In this document: positions 8,336-16,872 of the stretch, in pieces | How the letters are laid out: each line of letters opens with the position of its first letter | How positions within the stretch are numbered: the first letter of the stretch is position 1 | Assembly (NCBI RefSeq): GCF_002157505.1 | Contig: NZ_NFSC01000030.1 | Location: forward strand, 372,001 to 436,000 | Direction of reading: 5' to 3' | Origin: Arthrobacter agilis | GTDB taxonomy: Bacteria > Actinomycetota > Actinomycetes > Actinomycetales > Micrococcaceae | DNA length: 64,000 bases | The notes under the pieces: model-generated | What the model saw: only the letters and a program-made list of their open reading frames with translations | Told to the model about the DNA's origin: nothing | Database searches by the model: none | Position numbers and translations under genes: made by a program

Positions 8336-9732
8336 AGCTTGAACGCCCTGCGCGGTGCGCGGTCCACGACGTCGACGATCAGTTCGGCGGCCCGAGACTC
8401 GGAGACGCGGTGCTCGGCGACGAGGCGCGCCAGGAACGACGCCTCGATGCGACGGGACGCGTCGTGGCGCGCCGGGATGGAGCAGAAGGCGCGCGTGTCG
8501 TCGATGAAGCCCGACGAGCGGGAGAAGCCTGCCGTCTCCGTGACGGCCGAGCGGAAGCGCAGCATCGCGTCCGGTGCGTCCAGGAACCACCACGGGGCGC
8601 CGATGTGCACGGCCGGGTAGAAGCCGGCCAGCGGCGCGAGTTCCCGGGAGAACACTGTCTCGTCGAGCGTGAACAGGATCAGGTGGAAGTCCTGGGCGGT
8701 GCCGAAATCCTGGAGGACCGGCCGGATCGCTTCGGTGTAGCTCACGGGAACGGGGATGTCGTGGCCGGTGTCGGCTCCGAACTTCTCGAACGTGGGCAGG
8801 TGGTGGTTGCGGAACGACCCCGGGTGGATGGTCATCACCAGTCCGTCCTGCACGGACATCCGGGCCATCTCGTACAGCATGTGCGCCTCGAAGCGCTCGC
8901 GGTCGCCGTCCTTGCGCTCACCGCGGCGTGCCCGGGTGAAGATCTCCTCGGCCTCCGAGTACTCCAGCTTGAGCGTTCGCGGGGTGTGCACGCCGTGATC
9001 GGCCGAGACGGCCCCGTGGTCGATGAAGTACTGCCGGCGGTTCTCCAGCGCGGCGAGGTAGCCGGCGTAGCCGGTGGCACCGTCGCCCGCCGTGCTGATG
9101 AGCCGGTCGACGTTCTCGATCCAGGCGGGGTGGGCGAGGTTGGTGTAGGCGTCCGGGCGGAACGTCGGCAGGACGCGGCCGGTAAAGGACGCGTCCGCTG
9201 CGAGCGCGGCGTGGTGCGCGAGGTCGTCCAGCGGATCGTCCGTGGTCGCGAGGACCTCGATGTTGAACTGCGTGAAGAGCGTCCGGGGACGGAAGCCCGG
9301 TTCGGCGAGGCGCGCCCGGATGGTGTCGAACGACGCGTCGGAGGTGTCGGCCGAGAGCTCACCCTTGAGACCGAAGACATGGGAGAACTCGGATCTCAGC
9401 CAGTACCCGGAAGCGGTGCCCTCGAAGAGCGGCCACGCCGCGCAGAACTCCCGCCAGACGTCGCGGGGCGAGGAGTTCTCATGGATCCGCAGGCGCTCGA
9501 GCGGAACGCCGCTCGAATGGATCAGGCGGGTGACGTAATGGTCCGGTGTGACCAGCAGCGTCGCCGGGTCCGGGAACGGCAGGTCATCGGCGAACACGGC
9601 GGCATCGACGTGGCCATGGGGCGAGATGATGGGCAACTGCTCCACGAGGTCGAGCAGCCCGCGCGCGATCCGGCGGGTGCCGGGATCCGCTGGAAGGAGC
9701 CGGTCTGGTTCGGCTGCGATCGAGATAGGCAT
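8332..9732 (-). CDS. uxaC: Glucuronate isomerase
   Basis: A 466-residue uronate isomerase converting D-glucuronate to D-fructuronate (or galacturonate to tagaturonate), the entry step of the pathway. The metal-binding ISPHGHVDA (His39, His41) opens the protein, followed by PDHYVTRLIHSSG, VWREFCAAWPLF, TIHPGSFRNHH and HIGAPWWFLDAPDAML near the end, all typical of UxaC. The start at 9732 gives the usual family length. Codons just upstream remain open but carry no homology. The gene lies 81 bp after the lacI stop, and that gap holds one operator copy. Confidence 0.95.
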   Translation of the reverse strand: MPISIAAEPDRLLPADPGTRRIARGLLDLVEQLPIISPHGHVDAAVFADDLPFPDPATLLVTPDHYVTRLIHSSGVPLERLRIHENSSPRDVWREFCAAWPLFEGTASGYWLRSEFSHVFGLKGELSADTSDASFDTIRARLAEPGFRPRTLFTQFNIEVLATTDDPLDDLAHHAALAADASFTGRVLPTFRPDAYTNLAHPAWIENVDRLISTAGDGATGYAGYLAALENRRQYFIDHGAVSADHGVHTPRTLKLEYSEAEEIFTRARRGERKDGDRERFEAHMLYEMARMSVQDGLVMTIHPGSFRNHHLPTFEKFGADTGHDIPVPVSYTEAIRPVLQDFGTAQDFHLILFTLDETVFSRELAPLAGFYPAVHIGAPWWFLDAPDAMLRFRSAVTETAGFSRSSGFIDDTRAFCSIPARHDASRRIEASFLARLVAEHRVSESRAAELIVDVVDRAPRRAFKL

Positions 9733-9771
9733 GGCTTCATCGTGTCGAGGCACTACTCGCGCGACCAAGGA

Positions 9772-9788
9772 GTTGCCATTTGTTGGCA
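9772..9788 (-). promoter_or_regulatory. Hexuronate-regulon operator upstream of uxaC
   Basis: Read on the minus strand this is TGCCAAC AAA TGGCAAC, a 10-bp-period direct repeat that also contains the inverted repeat TGCCA-5-TGGCA. The same 14-mer, CAACAAATGGCAAC, occurs 1.1 kb away before dctP. It lies about 40 bp before the uxaC start, a likely site for the adjacent LacI repressor. Confidence 0.65.
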
Positions 9789-9813
9789 GAGAACACGAAC
9801 GTTGTTGCAGGCG

Positions 9814-10845
9814 TCACCGACGCTTCGTCGTCGGGCCCTTCTCCGTTGCCAGGGCGGTGGAATCACGGACCACGAGCCGCGTGGGCAGGACCACGAGCTT
9901 GTTCGACTGGGAGACGGCGCCGGCCGAGAACGCGAGCAGGTTGTTCACCGCGGTGGCGCCCAGCGAGTACAGCGGAGCCTCGACCGTCGTGAGGGCCGGC
10001 GTCACGAGCGCGGCACCGTAGCTGTTGTCGAAGCCGACGACGCTGACGTCGCCCGGCACGCTCACGCCCTGGCGTCGCAGCGCGCGGACGAAGCCGATCG
10101 CCATCTGGTCGTTGTAGGCGATGACTGCCGGCGTGGGCTGGTGCAGCCATTCGGCGGCGGCTTCCTCACCGCCCTGGATGGTCGGCAGGTGGGAGGTACT
10201 GCGGCGGACCGTGAGTTCGAGTTCCATCCCGGCCTCCCGCAGGGACCGCCAGCGCATCCCGTCCGCCCACGACGCCTCCGGGCCCGCGAGGTAGGTGATG
10301 GTGCGGTGGCCCAACTCGCCGAGATGCTCCGCCGCCCGCCGGATGCCCCGCGGGTTGTCCGGTACAACGCTCGCGACGTCGGTCACCGCCCGGTTCATCA
10401 CGATCATGGGCTTCTGCTTGGCCAGCATCCGGATCGCCGAGTCGGACATGCGGGAACTGGAGAGCACGATCCCGTCCACGCTGGGCATGGCGCGCTCCAG
10501 TGCCTGGCGTTCCTTGCGGTCGGACTCCTGGGTGTGGGCGAGCAGCATCGTGTAGCCCGCCTCGGCTGCCGCGGCCTCCGCGCCCCGCACCATGTCGGCG
10601 TACACCGGGTTCCGGATGTCGGCGATGACCAGGGCGATCATGGACGTGCGGACGGTCCCAGGCCGTGGGCTGCCGGTGACATGCGTGGACCGGTAGCCCA
10701 CCTCCTCCGCGGCAGCGAAGATCCGCTGGGCTGTCTGGTGGCTGACACGGCCAGGACGTGCGAAAGCCCGCGACACCGTGGACGCCGATACCCCGGCCAC
10801 CCGTGCGACATCATAGATAGAGGGCACAGCCCGCGCTCCAGCCAT
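9814..10845 (-). CDS. LacI-family regulator of hexuronate genes
   Basis: A 343-residue LacI/GalR repressor. The helix-turn-helix is PSIYDVARVAGVSASTVSRAF at about residues 8-28, with the hinge near residue 60. A periplasmic-binding-type ligand domain follows (MIALVIADIRNPVYADMVRGAE, DGIVLSSSRM, YNDQMAIGFVRAL, VVGFDNS). The ATG at 10845 follows GGAGGTGGAG. It is upstream of and co-directional with uxaC-uxuB-manD-gntK and divergent from the dctPQM TRAP operon. The repeated operator lies before its own gene and both flanking operons, so it probably represses the regulon and itself until a hexuronate or intermediate binds. Confidence 0.9.
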   Translation of the reverse strand: MAGARAVPSIYDVARVAGVSASTVSRAFARPGRVSHQTAQRIFAAAEEVGYRSTHVTGSPRPGTVRTSMIALVIADIRNPVYADMVRGAEAAAAEAGYTMLLAHTQESDRKERQALERAMPSVDGIVLSSSRMSDSAIRMLAKQKPMIVMNRAVTDVASVVPDNPRGIRRAAEHLGELGHRTITYLAGPEASWADGMRWRSLREAGMELELTVRRSTSHLPTIQGGEEAAAEWLHQPTPAVIAYNDQMAIGFVRALRRQGVSVPGDVSVVGFDNSYGAALVTPALTTVEAPLYSLGATAVNNLLAFSAGAVSQSNKLVVLPTRLVVRDSTALATEKGPTTKRR

Positions 10846-10877
10846 CTCCACCTCCGCGCCAATCCTAGGCCCAGCGA

Positions 10878-10894
10878 TGGCAACTCGTGGCAAC
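10878..10894. promoter_or_regulatory. Hexuronate-regulon operator upstream of lacI
   Basis: TGGCAAC TCG TGGCAAC, a direct repeat with 10-bp period, 33 bp before the lacI start. It matches copies before uxaC, dctP and the GH3 gene and suggests autoregulation. Confidence 0.65.
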
Positions 10895-10926
10895 TGCAGG
10901 TCTCCTCGGATGACCACAGCCCGCGG

Positions 10927-10943
10927 TGACAACAAATGGCAAC
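10927..10943. promoter_or_regulatory. Hexuronate-regulon operator upstream of dctP
   Basis: TGACAAC AAA TGGCAAC, the dctP-proximal copy of the direct-repeat operator. A weak promoter candidate follows (TTGGTC at 10947-10952, 18 bp, CGTAAT at 10971-10976), which would put the operator just upstream of the -35 box. Confidence 0.65.
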
Positions 10944-11041
10944 ACTTTGGTCCGGTCAATCGGAACCTGTCGTAATGAGTAGGCCGACGTCCGTCCTCCG
11001 ACGTTGCCACAACGCTCATCGACGAGCAGAGAAGGAACATC

Positions 11042-12064
11042 ATGACGCACATCAGAACCTTTTCCGTGGTGGCTCTTGCCACCGCCACCGCGCTGACCCT
11101 GGCCGCCTGCGGCGGCGGCAGCGCAGCCGAGGGCGGGGGTGCCGGCGAGAGCCACACGCTACGGGTGGCGCTCAACCAGACCGAGGAGCACCCTTCGTTC
11201 ATCGCGCTCGACCACTTCGGCGAGCGCCTCGAGGAGGCCACCGAGGGACGCTGGAAGATGGAGGTGTACCCCAACGAGACCCTCGGTGCCCAGCAGGAGG
11301 CCCTGCAGCTGGTCTCCCAGGGGTCGGTCGACCTCGCCATCGTCTCGGGCACGCAGCTCGAGAACCTCAACGAGGACTTCCGGGTCTTCAACCTGCCCAA
11401 GGTCTTCGACGACGTCGAGCACCAGATGGAGGTCATCCACGACCCGGAGATCACCGGCGACCTGTACACCTCGCTGGAGGAGTCCAACAACCTCACGGTC
11501 GTGGGCGGATTCACCCAGGGAGCCCGCAGCATCTACACCACCGACGCCCCGGTGAAGACTCCGGAGGACCTGGCCGGCAAGAAGCTGCGCGTGCAGGAGT
11601 CGGACGTGATGATCGCGATGGCCGAGGCGCTGGGCGCTTCCGCGACCCCGATGGCCTTCGGCGAGCTCTACACCGCCCTGCAATCCGGGGTCGTGGACGC
11701 GGCGGAGAACAACGAGGTTTCCTACTGGACACAGAAGCACTACGAGGTGGCCCCGTACTTCTCCAACACCAACCACCTGGTCGGCCTGGACTACCTCATC
11801 ATCAACTCCGACCTGCTCGGAGAGATGTCCGAGGAGGACCGCGCCGCGTTCCAGACGGAGTGGACGGCCACGCACGAGGAGCACACCGGGCTGTGGACCA
11901 CGGCCACCGAGGAGGACATCGCCAGTGCCGAGGCTGCCGGCGCGACGTTCACCGAGGTCGACGAGGCCGCCTTCGACAAGGTCCTCGAACCGCTCGCCGA
12001 CAAGTTCATTGAGAACGACGCGCAGCAGGCCCTCTACGACGCAGCACGCGCCGCGGCCGAGTAA
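11042..12064 (+). CDS. dctP: TRAP transporter solute-binding lipoprotein (DctP family)
   Basis: A 340-residue DctP-family binding protein of a tripartite ATP-independent (TRAP) importer. A lipoprotein signal ends LAAC with Cys23 as the lipid site. The mature part has the family's GARSIYTTDAPVKTPEDLAGKKLRVQ segment with the conserved substrate-binding Arg, then GELYTALQSGVVDAAENN. GAAGGA precedes the ATG. It is first in dctPQM, and the operator shared with uxaC suggests its ligand is glucuronate or a related acid sugar. Ligand identity is inferred from context only. Confidence 0.92.
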   Translation: MTHIRTFSVVALATATALTLAACGGGSAAEGGGAGESHTLRVALNQTEEHPSFIALDHFGERLEEATEGRWKMEVYPNETLGAQQEALQLVSQGSVDLAIVSGTQLENLNEDFRVFNLPKVFDDVEHQMEVIHDPEITGDLYTSLEESNNLTVVGGFTQGARSIYTTDAPVKTPEDLAGKKLRVQESDVMIAMAEALGASATPMAFGELYTALQSGVVDAAENNEVSYWTQKHYEVAPYFSNTNHLVGLDYLIINSDLLGEMSEEDRAAFQTEWTATHEEHTGLWTTATEEDIASAEAAGATFTEVDEAAFDKVLEPLADKFIENDAQQALYDAARAAAE

Positions 12065-12069
12065 CGAAC

Positions 12070-12094
12070 AGGGGGCGCACCCGGTGCGCCCCCT
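12070..12094 (+). terminator. Intercistronic hairpin between dctP and dctQ
   Basis: A perfect 11-bp stem, AGGGGGCGCAC and GTGCGCCCCCT around a 3-nt loop, lies 6 bp after the dctP stop with no T-tract. Because dctQM continue on the same strand, it is more likely a stabilising or partly attenuating structure that keeps binding protein in excess over membrane subunits than a full terminator. Confidence 0.6.
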
Positions 12095-12170
12095 CCCGCC
12101 GGGTCTTCGACCCGGCCCTGAACGACACCACGGAGCAGCGCCTGCGCTGCACCCCACAGCGGAGGAAGTT

Positions 12171-12785
12171 ATGAGCAGCAAGGACCCAGCGGAGAGGGGC
12201 GGCAGCACGGCCGCACCCGGGCGGGCGTCAGTCACTGACGGGCATCGTCCGACCGGCGGGCCGATCGTAGCGGCGCTGGAAACGGTGCGACGGTCGATCG
12301 ACCGCGTCCTGGCGGGAGTGTGCATAGGAATCTTCGCCGCCCTGGTCGTCGTGGTCGCCTGGCAGGTGATCTCCCGTCAGGTACTCGGTGCCCCTGCGTC
12401 GTGGACCGAGGAGTCGGCCCGGTACGTCTTCGTCGTCCTGGCCCTGCTCGGCGCAGCACTCGTGTTCTCGGAACGTGGGCACATCGCCGTCGAGGTCCTC
12501 GTGCACAGGTTCCCCGCGTCCCTGCAGAGGGTCGTCGCCGTCGCCGTGGAAGCGTCGATCGTGTTCTTCGCCGTGTACGTGATGATCTTCGGTGGGTACA
12601 ACGTCGCCATGACGGCGTGGAGCCAGAACATCTCGACGATGCCCGTGAGCGTGGGTCAGGTGTACGTGATCCTGCCGGTCGTCGGCGTGCTGATCACCTT
12701 CTTCGCGCTGTGCCACATCGTAGGCATGTTCGTCGGCACGGAAGAACTCGTGCCCGAGATCGACGAAAACAACCAGGGAATCTGA
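12171..12785 (+). CDS. dctQ: TRAP transporter small permease (DctQ family)
   Basis: A 204-residue membrane protein with four predicted helices after a hydrophilic lead of about 40 residues. Features of the DctQ family are VVVAWQVISRQVLGAPASWTEESARYVFV and the GHIAVEVLVHRFP loop. The ATG at 12171 has GGAGGAAG in front. It forms the membrane complex with the large permease, which starts 7 bp downstream. The N-terminal extension is a little longer than in most relatives. Confidence 0.9.
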   Translation: MSSKDPAERGGSTAAPGRASVTDGHRPTGGPIVAALETVRRSIDRVLAGVCIGIFAALVVVVAWQVISRQVLGAPASWTEESARYVFVVLALLGAALVFSERGHIAVEVLVHRFPASLQRVVAVAVEASIVFFAVYVMIFGGYNVAMTAWSQNISTMPVSVGQVYVILPVVGVLITFFALCHIVGMFVGTEELVPEIDENNQGI

Positions 12786-12792
12786 GGCCGTC

Positions 12793-14103
12793 ATGGAACC
12801 CGTCACACTCGCCGCGATCATCCTGATCGGCGGCATCGTCATCGGCCTCGCCCTGGGCGTCCCCGTGGCGGTCGCCATGGGCGTGCCCTCGGCCCTCGCG
12901 ATCGTCGTCCTCCTCGGCTGGGAGGCCGCGGGCGTCACGTCGGCCCAACGCCTGTTCGCCGCGAGCAACTCCTTCGCCCTGCTGGCCATCCCGTTCTTCA
13001 TCCTCGCCGGCGGCCTGATGAACACCGGTGGGATAGCGCAACGGCTCATCGATCTGGCGCAGGTTCTCGCCGGGCGCCTGCCCGCCTCCCTGGCCCAGAC
13101 CACCGTCGTCGCCAACGCGATGTTCGGTGCGGTGTCCGGCGCCTCGGTCGCCTCCGCCGCCGCCGTCGGCTCGGTACTCTCCCCTCCGATGCGCAAGGCC
13201 GGCTATGACCCGGCCTTCTCCGCCGCGGTGAACGCTGTCGCCTCACCCGCAGGGATGCTGATCCCGCCCAGCAACACCTTCATCATCTACTCCCTCGTCT
13301 CGAGCACCTCCGTCGCAGCGCTGTTCATGGCCGGCATCGGTCCCGGTCTGCTGTGGGCGCTGGTGTGCATCATCATGGTCGCCGTCTACGCCCGCAAGCA
13401 TCCCGAGCTCGGCGGCGGGCAGCGTCCCACACTGGGTCAGGCCGCGAAGGTTTTCCTGCGCGCCATCCCCTCCCTCCTGATGATCGTCATCGTCATCGGC
13501 GGCATCCTCAGCGGGTACTTCACCGCCACCGAGTCGTCCGTCATCGCGGTGCTCTACTCCCTCGCCCTCGGGCTGATCCAGAAGACACTGCCGGTGCGCG
13601 CGCTGCCCTCGATCACCCTTGAGGCGGCCAAGACCACCGCGATCGTCATGCTGCTCATCGGTGTCTCGGGCATTCTCGCGTGGGTGCTGTCCTTCGCCCA
13701 GGTGCCCGCGCTCATCGCGGACGCTCTGCTGGGACTGACCGACAACACCTTCGTCATCCTCATCCTCATCATGGTCATCCTGCTCCTCGCGGGAACCGTG
13801 ATGGACCCCACCCCCGCAATCCTGATCTTCACGCCGATCTTCCTGCCGATCATCATCGAGCTCGGGATCGACCCGATCCACTTCGGGACGATGATGGTCT
13901 TCAACATGTGCCTGGGGAACATCTCCCCGCCCGTGGGCAACAACCTCTTCGTCGCCGCGCGAGTGGCCAAGGTGCGCATCGAACCGATGATCGCCAAGAC
14001 CATGCCCTTCTTCTGGGCCCTGACCGCAGCGCTCTTCATCGTCGCCTTCGTCCCCGAGTTGTCCATGTGGCTACCCACGGTCATGGGACTCACGGGGCCG
14101 TAG
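12793..14103 (+). CDS. dctM: TRAP transporter large permease (DctM family)
   Basis: A 436-residue, roughly 12-helix protein of the DctM/SiaM type that carries the sodium-coupled substrate path. Visible hallmarks are VAMGVPSALAIV near the N-terminus, the GAVSGASVASAAAVGSVLSPPM and ASPAGMLIPPSNTFIIYS loops of the first half and the matching DPTPAILIFTPIFLPI and GNISPPVGNNLF of the second. Together with dctP and dctQ it makes a complete importer. A strong hairpin follows the stop codon. Confidence 0.93.
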   Translation: MEPVTLAAIILIGGIVIGLALGVPVAVAMGVPSALAIVVLLGWEAAGVTSAQRLFAASNSFALLAIPFFILAGGLMNTGGIAQRLIDLAQVLAGRLPASLAQTTVVANAMFGAVSGASVASAAAVGSVLSPPMRKAGYDPAFSAAVNAVASPAGMLIPPSNTFIIYSLVSSTSVAALFMAGIGPGLLWALVCIIMVAVYARKHPELGGGQRPTLGQAAKVFLRAIPSLLMIVIVIGGILSGYFTATESSVIAVLYSLALGLIQKTLPVRALPSITLEAAKTTAIVMLLIGVSGILAWVLSFAQVPALIADALLGLTDNTFVILILIMVILLLAGTVMDPTPAILIFTPIFLPIIIELGIDPIHFGTMMVFNMCLGNISPPVGNNLFVAARVAKVRIEPMIAKTMPFFWALTAALFIVAFVPELSMWLPTVMGLTGP

Positions 14104-14153
14104 TTCTCCGAACAGCGCGTTTCTGCGCCCGACCTGAGTTGGGCGTCGCATGC

Positions 14154-14200
14154 CCTCGAGGGCCTGGATTCGGCAGCGCGCCGAGTTCAGGCCCTCGAGG
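14154..14200 (+). terminator. Long-stem hairpin after dctM
   Basis: Thirteen-base arms CCTCGAGGGCCTG and CAGGCCCTCGAGG enclose 21 nt and are followed by CGTTTTCGG; a third related segment, TTCGAGGGCCC, follows at about 14215. It probably terminates dctPQM. Apart from this hairpin and the two operator copies, the 336-bp gap before the GH3 gene (14104-14439) holds no gene I can support. Confidence 0.65.
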
Positions 14201-14316
14201 CGTTTTCGGCTCCCTTCGAGGGCCCTTTGCCGGCATGCGCCCTCCTTCCACCTGCCGCACCTTTCCCCGGCCGCGGGGGCTGGTCCGCCGGAAGCTACTG
14301 CCCGTCCTGGGGGGTC

Positions 14317-14350
14317 TGGCAACCGTGGCAAGGCGGCAACTTGTGGCAAC
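14317..14350. promoter_or_regulatory. Tandem hexuronate-regulon operators upstream of the GH3 gene
   Basis: Two copies lie side by side: TGGCAAC CG TGGCAA (14317-14331, 9-bp period) and CGGCAAC TTG TGGCAAC (14334-14350, 10-bp period). They are 90 bp or more upstream of the GH3 start and match the sites before lacI, uxaC and dctP, linking the secreted glycosidase to hexuronate control. Confidence 0.65.
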
Positions 14351-14439
14351 AGCTCACTCCGTCACTGAGACGGCGGTCACAGTGGGAGGGCCGGTTCGAA
14401 CCGGCGCAAGCCCCACCACTCAACGGAGAGTTGACTGCA

Positions 14440-16809
14440 ATGCACCCAGTGAAGAGACGGAAGCACGGACGTTCCCGCGCCGTCGGAGCCGTCGTCATCC
14501 CCCTGATCCTCGTGCTCGGAGCCGGTTCCGCCGGCGCGGCGCCCCTGCCGGCTGACGTCCCGGGCCAGGCCTCGGACCGGAAGGACCAGGGCAACCACGG
14601 GAAGCCTCCCGCCCTCGAGGCCCGCGTGAAGGACACGATCACCGTCAAGGGACGCAGCTTCAAGGACCTGAACGACAACGGCCGGCTCGACCGCTACGAG
14701 GACTGGCGCCTACCGGTCGAGGACCGGGTGGCGGACCTCGTGTCGCAGATGACGCTCGAGGAGAAGGCCGGCCTGATGCTGATCGACACCCTCAACGCCG
14801 CGTGTGACACGGCGACGCAGACCCGCGGCACTCTGGACCCTGCCGCGACCGACTACGTCACCAACCAGAAGATGCACCGCTTCATCCTGCGCAACACGGT
14901 GACAAGCGCGGACAAGGCCGTGTGCGGCGGTCCTGGCGGCGGCTTCGCTGCCAGCACGAGCCTGACACCGCAGGAAGCGGCGACGTACATGAACACCATG
15001 CAGGAGCTGGGCGAGGGCACCCGCCTCGGCATCCCGATGCTCTACAAGTCCAACGCGCGGAACCACATCGATCCGAACGCCCGCGCCGGCATCAACGAAT
15101 CCGCCGGAGCCTTCACGGCGTTCCCCAAGGAGGCCGGCATCGCGGCCGCCGCGCTGGGCGCGGAATCGGCGAGGACGGGCGAGGATCCCACGACCGGTGA
15201 CATGTCCGTCGTCGAGGACTTCGCGGACGTCATGGGCGAGGAGTGGGAATCCATCGGGCTACGCGGCATGTACGGCTACATGGCCGACCTCTCCACCGAG
15301 CCCCGGTGGTACCGCGCCCACGAGACGTTCACGGAGGACGCGGACCTCAATGCGAACATCATGACCTCACTCGTGGAGAACCTGCAGGGCCCCGTGGAGG
15401 ACGGCGTCTCGCTCAGCCCTGACACGTCCGTGGCGCTGACCATGAAGCACTTCCCCGGGGGCGGGCCCCAGGAACTCGGCCTCGACGCCCACTACTCGTT
15501 CGGCAAGACGCAGGTGTATCCGGGCGGCGGTTTCGGCTACCACCTCAAGCCGTTCGAGGCGGCCATCGAGGCCGGCGTCTCGTCGATCATGCCGTACTAC
15601 GGCGCACCCGTGGACGTGACGTACGACGGCGTGACCTACGACCAGACGGGCATGGCCTTCTCGAAGCAGATCGTCAACGACCTGCTACGCGACAAGCTTG
15701 GATTCGCCGGTTACGTCAACTCCGACACGGGCATCATCACCGACCGCGCCTGGGGCCTCGAGGGCAACACCATCCCGCAGCGCGTCGCCGCCGCGATCAA
15801 CGGCGGAACGGACGTGCTGTCCGGCTTCCACGACGTCACCGTGATCACCAGCCTGGTGAGAGATGGCCTCGTCAGCGAGGACCGCGTCACCCTCGCCGCG
15901 GAGCGCCTCGTGGAACCACTGTTCCGTCTCGGGCTCTTCGAGGACCCGTACGTGGATCCCGACGTCGCCGGGGCCACCATCGGCAGCGAGGAGAACCGGC
16001 AGGTTGGCCTCGACCTCCAGCGGAAGTCCGCCGTGCTGCTGCAGAACAGCGATACGCCATCCGGTGGGAAGGCCCTGCCCCTCAAGGAGGGCTCGGACGT
16101 CTACATCCTCGGCGACATCAACGAGCAGACCGTGAAGGGATACGGCTACTCCGTGACCAACGGCAACACCGCGAACCCGGCCGATCGCCCCAGCGCGGCG
16201 GACAGCGACCACGTGGTGATCTCGGTGACCGCAAACAACGCCAACACCGGCTCCTACAAGAGCAACAGCCCGGCGACCGGCCTGAGCCCCGACTACATCA
16301 ATCCCGTCACCCTCGACGGTGTGGCCGGGCTCGACGGCAAGAGCCCCTACGGTGCCGCGGACGCATGCGTCACCTCGGGTGCGCCCGCCTGCACGGACGA
16401 CGGCCTGCGCTTCGGGGGATCGCTCCCCTGGGAGTCCAGCGTCCTGGATTTCACGGGCATGGCGAAGTCCCAGTCATGGAAGGTCACCCCGTCCCTCGAG
16501 ACGATCCAGGAGGTCATGTCGGAAGTGGATGACCCCAGCAAGGTGATCCTGCACGTGTACTTCCGCCAGCCCTACGTGCTCGACGAGGCGAGCGGCCTCC
16601 GGGACGCCGGCGGCATCATCGCCGGGTTCGGCATGAGCGACACCGCCCTGTTCGACATCCTCTCCGGCAAGGTGAGCCCGCAGGGCAGGATGCCGTTCGC
16701 CCTCGCGGGGACCAGCCTGGCCATCCGCGAGCAGTACAGCGACCTGCCCGGCTATAAGGAGACGACCGACGGCGAGCTGTACCCGTTCGGGTTCGGCCTC
16801 AGCTACTGA
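14440..16809 (+). CDS. Secreted glycoside hydrolase family 3 enzyme
   Basis: A 789-residue extracellular GH3 glycosidase (beta-glucosidase/exo-glycosidase type). A Sec signal with a basic start and a hydrophobic core ends in SAGAAPLPA near residue 30. Next come the N-terminal barrel (LVSQMTLEEKAGLM, the MKHFPGGGPQ Lys-His motif) and the nucleophile Asp429 in GYVNSDTG, where most relatives have SDW. The C-terminal alpha/beta sandwich ends in YPFGFGLSY. An internal DLNDNGRLDRYEDWR looks like a dockerin/EF-type acidic motif at the mature N-terminus. Shared operators suggest it frees uronic-acid-containing sugars for the TRAP system. The substrate is uncertain. Confidence 0.9.
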   Translation: MHPVKRRKHGRSRAVGAVVIPLILVLGAGSAGAAPLPADVPGQASDRKDQGNHGKPPALEARVKDTITVKGRSFKDLNDNGRLDRYEDWRLPVEDRVADLVSQMTLEEKAGLMLIDTLNAACDTATQTRGTLDPAATDYVTNQKMHRFILRNTVTSADKAVCGGPGGGFAASTSLTPQEAATYMNTMQELGEGTRLGIPMLYKSNARNHIDPNARAGINESAGAFTAFPKEAGIAAAALGAESARTGEDPTTGDMSVVEDFADVMGEEWESIGLRGMYGYMADLSTEPRWYRAHETFTEDADLNANIMTSLVENLQGPVEDGVSLSPDTSVALTMKHFPGGGPQELGLDAHYSFGKTQVYPGGGFGYHLKPFEAAIEAGVSSIMPYYGAPVDVTYDGVTYDQTGMAFSKQIVNDLLRDKLGFAGYVNSDTGIITDRAWGLEGNTIPQRVAAAINGGTDVLSGFHDVTVITSLVRDGLVSEDRVTLAAERLVEPLFRLGLFEDPYVDPDVAGATIGSEENRQVGLDLQRKSAVLLQNSDTPSGGKALPLKEGSDVYILGDINEQTVKGYGYSVTNGNTANPADRPSAADSDHVVISVTANNANTGSYKSNSPATGLSPDYINPVTLDGVAGLDGKSPYGAADACVTSGAPACTDDGLRFGGSLPWESSVLDFTGMAKSQSWKVTPSLETIQEVMSEVDDPSKVILHVYFRQPYVLDEASGLRDAGGIIAGFGMSDTALFDILSGKVSPQGRMPFALAGTSLAIREQYSDLPGYKETTDGELYPFGFGLSY

Positions 16810-16830
16810 CACCTACAGCTACTGACACTT

Positions 16831-16872
16831 CACGACGACGGCGCCCGGGATCACCCGGGCGCCGTCGTCGTG
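16831..16872 (+). terminator. Terminator after the GH3 gene
   Basis: A perfect 19-bp stem (CACGACGACGGCGCCCGGG and its complement) with an ATCA loop, 21 bp after the GH3 stop. No T-run follows, as is common in high-GC actinobacteria. It insulates the hexuronate genes from the riboswitch-controlled operon that follows. Confidence 0.85.

Noticed and set aside
8410-10929. Long open frame on the plus strand opposite uxaC and lacI
   Set aside because: High-GC third-position bias makes antisense frames stay open. The translation is Arg/Val/Gly/Glu-rich without any family motif, while the opposite strand has unmistakable UxaC and LacI sequence.
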